A stretch of DNA of 10,595 nt from JAITWT01 sp964439605 (lineage in GTDB: Bacteria; Pseudomonadota; Gammaproteobacteria; Burkholderiales; Burkholderiaceae_C): assembly GCA_964439605.1 (NCBI GenBank), contig CAYTPC010000055.1, forward strand, positions 1-10,595. The letters are read 5' to 3'. The translations under genes and the position numbers were made by a program. The notes beneath the pieces were generated by a model. That model was not told the DNA's origin and ran no database searches. It saw nothing but the letters and a program-made list of their open reading frames with translations. This document shows, piece after piece, positions 6,744 through 10,595 of the stretch; the first letter of the stretch is position 1; each line of letters begins with the position of its first letter.

Positions 6744-7649
6744 TCAAGCTGGCTCGCGTGCGGCGGCCACCAGGTGGCGCACCAGCTCTTGGGCGAACTG
6801 CGGCAGCTCGCGGCCCGGGTGGCGCACCAGCCGCAGTTCGCGCTGCGCCCATTCGTCCTTCAGCGGCACGTGGCGCAGGTGCGCGCTGTCGGCGTAGCGC
6901 CGCGCGCAACTTGCGGGCAGCACCGCGATACCGGCGCCGGCCTGGACCATGCGGCATACCGCGTCGAAATTGCCCACTTGCACGCGCAAGCGGATGCGCT
7001 TGCCCATGCCGGTGGCAATGCGATCGAGAAAAGATTGGATCGCGCTGATCTGGTTCAGGCCGACGAAGCGGCAGGTATCGAGCAGGTCGGCAAAGCGCAC
7101 GTGCTGGCCGTCGAGCGGCAGCTTGGCATTGGTGGGCGCGATCACGATCAGTTGGTCGCTCGACAGGTGCATCGCGTCCAGATCATCGGTGACGACCTCC
7201 CCCGCGACGATGCCCAGATCGGCCGCGCCAGCGCCGATTGCCGAGACGATCTCCTGGGACAGTTGTTCTTCGAGTTCGATGTCGACATCGGGGTTTTCGG
7301 CCAGAAAGCGCGACAGGGCCAGCGCGAGAAAAGAACTGGTCGCGGTGGTATTGGCCAACAGCCGCAGGCGGCCCTTGACGCCCTTGGCATAGGGCCGCAG
7401 GTCTGAATGCAGGCATTCGAGTTCGCGAAACACCTCGCGCGCATGAGCCAGCAGCGTGGCGCCGGCCGGGGTCAGGCGCACGCCCTTGGCCTGGCGCACC
7501 AGCAGGGGCGTCTGGAATGCTTCTTCAAGCTGCTTGATGCGCGTGCTGGCCGCAGGCAGCGAAAGAAAAGCGCGCCGCGCCGCACGGGTCAGGTTTTCGG
7601 TTTCCCCCACATGGAGAAACAGGCGCAGGTCAGTCAGGTCGTAGTGCAT
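6744..7649 (-). CDS. LysR-family transcriptional regulator
   Basis: The 301-residue product is a typical LysR-type regulator. A winged helix-turn-helix occupies about 1-60, with recognition region LTRAARRAFLSLPAASTRIK at 20-39 followed by LEEAFQTPLLVR. A periplasmic-binding-like effector domain covers about 92-297, including GRLRLLAN, DLGIVAG and GAGIAVLP. The start MHYDLTDLRLFLHV is the standard LysR N-terminus. It is convergent with the thiolase/CoA-hydrolase pair rather than divergent, so control of that pair is only a proximity guess. Its start is overlapped by the last 20 nt of the upstream TPR gene, no Shine-Dalgarno is visible, and any promoter of its own would lie inside that gene. 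Readthrough or translational coupling is likely. Confidence 0.94.
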   Translation of the reverse strand: MHYDLTDLRLFLHVGETENLTRAARRAFLSLPAASTRIKQLEEAFQTPLLVRQAKGVRLTPAGATLLAHAREVFRELECLHSDLRPYAKGVKGRLRLLANTTATSSFLALALSRFLAENPDVDIELEEQLSQEIVSAIGAGAADLGIVAGEVVTDDLDAMHLSSDQLIVIAPTNAKLPLDGQHVRFADLLDTCRFVGLNQISAIQSFLDRIATGMGKRIRLRVQVGNFDAVCRMVQAGAGIAVLPASCARRYADSAHLRHVPLKDEWAQRELRLVRHPGRELPQFAQELVRHLVAAAREPA

Positions 7650-9894
7650 GCATGGGGCCGGGATGGGGCTTTTCAGAGCCCGCGCTCGACCGGCGTGCGA
7701 TCTCGGCCCTGGCTTCGTTGGATTGGGAGCGTATTTTCTTATTCCAATCGGGCGACCAAATCTGTTCGGTTACCGTCAGGCAATCCTCCCAGGCTGCCAG
7801 CGCCTTCTTGAGACAGTCGGTGCCGTTCTCGCGCTGTCCAAGCGCCCGCAGCGTGGTGCCCAGGTTGTTCTGCGTGGTGGCCCATTGGAGCGGCACGCGC
7901 TCGCGGGGCATTTCCTCGAGCGCGGCGCAGTAGGCCTCGACGGCTTCCAGCAGGCGCTCGGTGCCGGTCTCGCGTTCCCCGAGCGCCCGCAGCGCGATGC
8001 CCAGATTGTTCTGCGTGGCGGCCCATTGGAGCGGCATGCGTTCACGGGTCCATTCCTCCAGCGCGGCGCGGTGGGCTGCGACGGCTTCGTGCAGATGCTC
8101 GGTGCCTGTTTCGCGCCGCCCGAGCATCGAGAGCACGGCGCCCAGGTTGTTCTGCGTCCTGGCCCAATCGAGTGGCGCGCGCTCGCGGGTTCTTTCCTCC
8201 AGCGCGGCACGGTAGGCTACAACGGCTTCGAACAGGCGTTCGGTACCGGTCTCGCGTTCTCCGAGCGCCTGGAGCGCCTCACCGAGGCTGTTCTGCGCCT
8301 TGGCCCAATCGAGCGGCACGCGCTCGCGGATACTTTCCTCCAGCGCGGCACGGGACGCCGCAACGGCTTCGTGCAGCCGCTCGACGCTGGCTTCACGCTC
8401 CCCGAGCACCCGCAGCGCCTCGCTGAGGTTGCTTTGCGTGCCGGCCCAATACAGCGGCACGCGCTCGCGGGTCCATTCCTCCAGCGCGGCGCGATAGGCC
8501 GCGATCGCTTCATGCAGGAGTTCGGTGCCGGTTTCGCGTTTCCCGAGCGTCTGCAGCGCGATGCCCAGATTGTTCTGCGCCATGGCCCAATACAGCGGCA
8601 CGCGCTCGCGGCTCCACTCTCCCAGCGCGGCGCGGTAAGCCGCGATCGCTTCGTGCAGATGGGCGGTACCGGTTTCGCGTTCTCCGAGCTTCGAAAGCGC
8701 AATGCCCAGATTGTTCTGCGTAGCGGCCCATCGCAGCGGTACGCGCTCGCGGGGCATTTCTTCGAGCGCGGCGCAGTAGGCCGCAATGGCTTCGTGCAGC
8801 CGCCCGGTGCCGGACTCGCGTTCCCCGAGCTTGGACAGCGCGATACCCAGGTTGTTCTGCGTGACGGCCCATCGCAGCGGCACGCGCTCGCGGGGCCTTG
8901 CCTCCAGCGCGGCGCGGTAGGCCTCGACGGCTTCGTGCAGCCGCACGGTGCCGGTTTCGCGTTCCCCGAGCGCCCGCAGTGCGTTGCCAAGGTCGTTTTG
9001 CATCGAAGCGCGCTCGTCGCTGTCATGCGTTCGCGGGAGGATCAAGCGGGCAATTTCAATGGCGACCAGAAGGTCGGCGCTCAAATTTTTGTCCGAGTCT
9101 CTTTTGTAGAAGCGCGCAAATTCAGACGCCAGCAGCGCAAGGCGTTTATCGGCATGTTCTTCGGACAGGTCGATTTTTTCGGCTATCAGCCGCGCGGCGA
9201 CCTGGTAGCGCAAGCCGGCGAGAGCAAGCGCTATTTGCACATCCTTGGTCAAAATGCGGATTTGCCGGCTCTGCTGGATTTCAGCGGCAATCCCGGTATT
9301 TTCTCGCTGCTGGTGGAGGAGTTCTTGCTCGCCCTCCTCTTCTTCGGCAACGATCTCTTTCAGAATCCGGTCCGCCTCGATGGTGTCGCCGGACGCATGG
9401 GCCTCTTGCGCATTCTTGCGAAGCCCTTCGATATGCGGCGCCAGGGGACTGGATCTGCCCAGCGCGTCGAGACGGGCGCCGGCATTTTCCCATTCCCGCA
9501 GCAGCATGGAGAAGGTCTCGCCATACTGATCGGGGGGAATATTTTTATCGAGAAGAATGGCCTCTAAAAATCCCTTGACGACTCCAATGGATTTTTCCAG
9601 GTCATCCTGATCTTTCGTCAGTTTCTCAATGGCCTCGGTTTTTTGTTGTTCCGTCAGATTGAGATCACTCAGGGTTCTATCGAGGTCCGATACGAATTTA
9701 TCGAAATCATCCGGCAGAATGTCTGCCGGTTTCTTGGTGGTGAGTTTTTTGAACAGCAAGATGACGACGGTGATCAAGCCCACGGCTACCGCTGCCCAAA
9801 TGAACCAATCAGGCAAGTCTTCTGCAACGTAATAAGACAGGGCAACCGCGATCACGTACAGCACGATCCCGGCAATCATCAAGGCTACGTTCAT
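7630..9894 (-). CDS. Membrane-anchored tetratricopeptide-repeat protein
   Basis: I do not recognise a named gene. The 754-residue product starts with two hydrophobic helices (about 3-23 and 30-48) joined by an acidic turn (AEDLPD) and followed by KKLTTKK. This predicts a hairpin anchor with the rest in the cytoplasm. Residues 58-110 and 150-215 are charged and helical, probably coiled coil, with a glutamate-rich patch EEEEGEQE near 184-191. Residues 215-295 look like an irregular helical lead-in. Nine TPR units of 47 residues follow (299-721), consensus near QNNLGIALRALGERETGTERL then HEAVAAYRAALEE and RERVPLxWAxT. No enzymatic domain is visible, so a protein-binding scaffold is inferred. I chose the ATG at 9894, with GGA 7 nt ahead, over GTG at 9900. 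GC over 9540-9720 is only about 40-45%, suggesting separate origin. Confidence 0.85.
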   Translation of the reverse strand: MNVALMIAGIVLYVIAVALSYYVAEDLPDWFIWAAVAVGLITVVILLFKKLTTKKPADILPDDFDKFVSDLDRTLSDLNLTEQQKTEAIEKLTKDQDDLEKSIGVVKGFLEAILLDKNIPPDQYGETFSMLLREWENAGARLDALGRSSPLAPHIEGLRKNAQEAHASGDTIEADRILKEIVAEEEEGEQELLHQQRENTGIAAEIQQSRQIRILTKDVQIALALAGLRYQVAARLIAEKIDLSEEHADKRLALLASEFARFYKRDSDKNLSADLLVAIEIARLILPRTHDSDERASMQNDLGNALRALGERETGTVRLHEAVEAYRAALEARPRERVPLRWAVTQNNLGIALSKLGERESGTGRLHEAIAAYCAALEEMPRERVPLRWAATQNNLGIALSKLGERETGTAHLHEAIAAYRAALGEWSRERVPLYWAMAQNNLGIALQTLGKRETGTELLHEAIAAYRAALEEWTRERVPLYWAGTQSNLSEALRVLGEREASVERLHEAVAASRAALEESIRERVPLDWAKAQNSLGEALQALGERETGTERLFEAVVAYRAALEERTRERAPLDWARTQNNLGAVLSMLGRRETGTEHLHEAVAAHRAALEEWTRERMPLQWAATQNNLGIALRALGERETGTERLLEAVEAYCAALEEMPRERVPLQWATTQNNLGTTLRALGQRENGTDCLKKALAAWEDCLTVTEQIWSPDWNKKIRSQSNEARAEIARRSSAGSEKPHPGPMHALRPD
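7732..9000 (-). repeat. Nine 141-bp coding tandem repeats (TPR array)
   Basis: Units of exactly 141 bp (47 codons) run without gaps at 9000-8860, 8859-8719, 8718-8578, 8577-8437, 8436-8296, 8295-8155, 8154-8014, 8013-7873 and 7872-7732. Each begins at a (Q)NNLG motif. Units 1-8 are closely similar. Unit 5 departs most among these (QSNLSEALRVLGEREASVE) and unit 9 is degenerate, lacking RERVPL and passing into the C-terminal tail. Units 2 and 8 share the otherwise rare AYCAALEEMPRERVPL segment although they are six units apart, which points to internal recombination. Confidence 0.92.
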
Positions 9895-9900
9895 CTTCAC

Positions 9901-10126
9901 GTCCAGACCATCGCACAGATCGCTCAGCTTGGCAATCTCGTCACGACATTATCCAGGGAATCCCTGAATAACCCAGGCTTTCCGGCTTCTGCGGGTTTTC
10001 AGAGTCAGAGGCTCCATAAGAGCCTCTGAATACCCCCTCAGCTAAAGAAAACGCAATACACCAGAGAAATTGAAACCCTTTCCTTTGGTTTATCCAGCGT
10101 GGACGTACGCCTCGCGGCGGCGTTGC
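9901..10126. other. rpoD-TPR gene intergenic region with palindromes
   Basis: No gene or tRNA is visible in these 226 nt. It contains a perfect 10-bp inverted repeat (10005-10014 with 10020-10029) and a 13-nt palindrome with 6-bp arms (9954-9966). The minus-strand strings GGGGTATTCAGAGGCTC (10035-10019 region) and GGGTTATTCAGGGATTCC (9974-9957 region) are imperfect direct copies. A weak minus-strand promoter, TTGCGT-17-GTATTC, can be drawn upstream of the TPR gene but is not convincing. A TAA at 9949-9951, in the TPR gene's frame, bounds any upstream extension of that gene. Confidence 0.45.
10005..10029. repeat. Perfect 10-bp inverted repeat downstream of rpoD
   Basis: TCAGAGGCTC (10005-10014) and GAGCCTCTGA (10020-10029) flank the 5-nt loop CATAA. 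The stem is strong enough to be an rpoD transcription-end signal, but neither strand has a U-tract after it. The flanking ATTCAGAGG wording resembles ends of some IS5-type insertion sequences, so two back-to-back element ends or a remnant are an alternative. Confidence 0.5.
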
Positions 10127-10595
10127 TTAAATCGTATCGATGAAGCTGCGCAGCTTGTCCGAACGGGTCGGGTGCTTGAGCTTGCGCAGCGCCTTCGCTT
10201 CGATCTGGCGGATCCGCTCGCGCGTCACGTCGAACTGCTTGCCGACTTCTTCGAGCGTGTGGTCGGTGCTCATCTCGATGCCGAAGCGCATGCGCAGCAC
10301 TTTGGCCTCGCGCGGCGTGAGGCTGTCCAGGATGTCCTTGACCACGTCGCGCAGACCCGCATGCATCGCGGCTTCGATCGGCGCGGTGTTGGAGCCGTCT
10401 TCGATGAAATCGCCCAAGTGCGAATCGTCGTCATCGCCGATGGGTGTTTCCATCGAGATCGGCTCCTTCGCGATCTTCATGATCTTGCGGATCTTGTCCT
10501 CGGGGATTTCCATCTTCTCGGCCAGGATGCCCGCGTCGGGTTCGAAGCCGAACTCCTGCAGGTGCTGGCGGCTGATGCGGTTCATCTTGTTGATG
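10127..10595 (-). CDS. rpoD: RNA polymerase primary sigma factor RpoD (sigma-70), C-terminal part
   Basis: RpoD directs core RNA polymerase to housekeeping promoters. Only the last 155 full codons are inside the window; the frame continues without a stop through 10595, so the gene is 5'-truncated by the window edge, not broken. Sigma region 3 is visible from INKMNRISRQHLQEFGFEPD through KEPISMETPIG. GDDDDSHLGDFIED is the sigma finger (region 3.2). Region 4 covers LTPREAKVLRMRFGI and the -35-recognising helix-turn-helix TLEEVGKQFDVTRERIRQIEAKALRKLKHP. It ends KLRSFIDTI with TAA at 10129-10127. The TPR gene follows on the same strand. Confidence 0.97.
   Translation of the reverse strand, partial: INKMNRISRQHLQEFGFEPDAGILAEKMEIPEDKIRKIMKIAKEPISMETPIGDDDDSHLGDFIEDGSNTAPIEAAMHAGLRDVVKDILDSLTPREAKVLRMRFGIEMSTDHTLEEVGKQFDVTRERIRQIEAKALRKLKHPTRSDKLRSFIDTI

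Noticed and set aside
7732..9000. CRISPR-like or satellite non-coding repeats
   Set aside because: The 141-bp periodicity is exactly 47 codons in frame with TPR motifs and has no spacers.
7648..9567. A 639-codon plus-strand open frame with its own repeats
   Set aside because: It is the complement of the TPR array. Its repeats simply mirror the 141-bp units, and it has no ribosome site or known domain.
9901..10126. A tRNA gene or phage attachment site downstream of rpoD
   Set aside because: No TTCGA-type T-loop, anticodon arm or CCA-adjacent acceptor stem found on either strand, and no integrase.

Overview
The window looks like chromosomal DNA of a high-GC betaproteobacterium, most likely order Burkholderiales. 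This rests on the roughly 65-70% GC coding sequence, the RpoD C-terminus, the hemE-priA pairing, and an rRNA-operon leader at the left edge whose wording I recognise from this group. Family or genus cannot be fixed by reading alone.

Layout. Positions 1-123 (minus strand) hold a strong sigma-70 promoter and an antitermination-type leader that appear to drive a 16S-23S-5S operon lying just beyond the left edge. Next on the minus strand are priA (replication-restart helicase, 403-2502) and hemE (uroporphyrinogen decarboxylase, 2939-4048). They are separated by an unusually long (436 nt), AT-richer gap rich in inverted repeats, which includes a perfect DnaA box. Reading rightward, a two-gene unit encodes a thiolase (4276-5475) and an acetyl-CoA hydrolase/CoA-transferase family protein (5500-6732). 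It converges, with an 11-nt gap, on a LysR-type regulator (6744-7649, minus). The lysR start codon is overlapped by the end of a large minus-strand gene (7630-9894) for a membrane-anchored protein with nine 47-residue TPR units. The right edge holds the 3' end of rpoD, the primary sigma factor (minus), separated from the TPR gene by 226 nt containing two palindromes.

How the parts work together. priA, hemE, rpoD and the rRNA promoter are housekeeping. The thiolase and CoA hydrolase/transferase are a plausible acyl-CoA metabolic unit that the convergent LysR protein may control. The TPR gene is the accessory piece: its non-repeat part is clearly lower in GC, its repeats look recently homogenised, and it runs into the lysR start. 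I found no nuclease, reverse transcriptase, toxin, CRISPR or phage gene beside it, so I do not claim a defence system. The least explained parts are the hemE-priA intergenic element and the rpoD-TPR junction.
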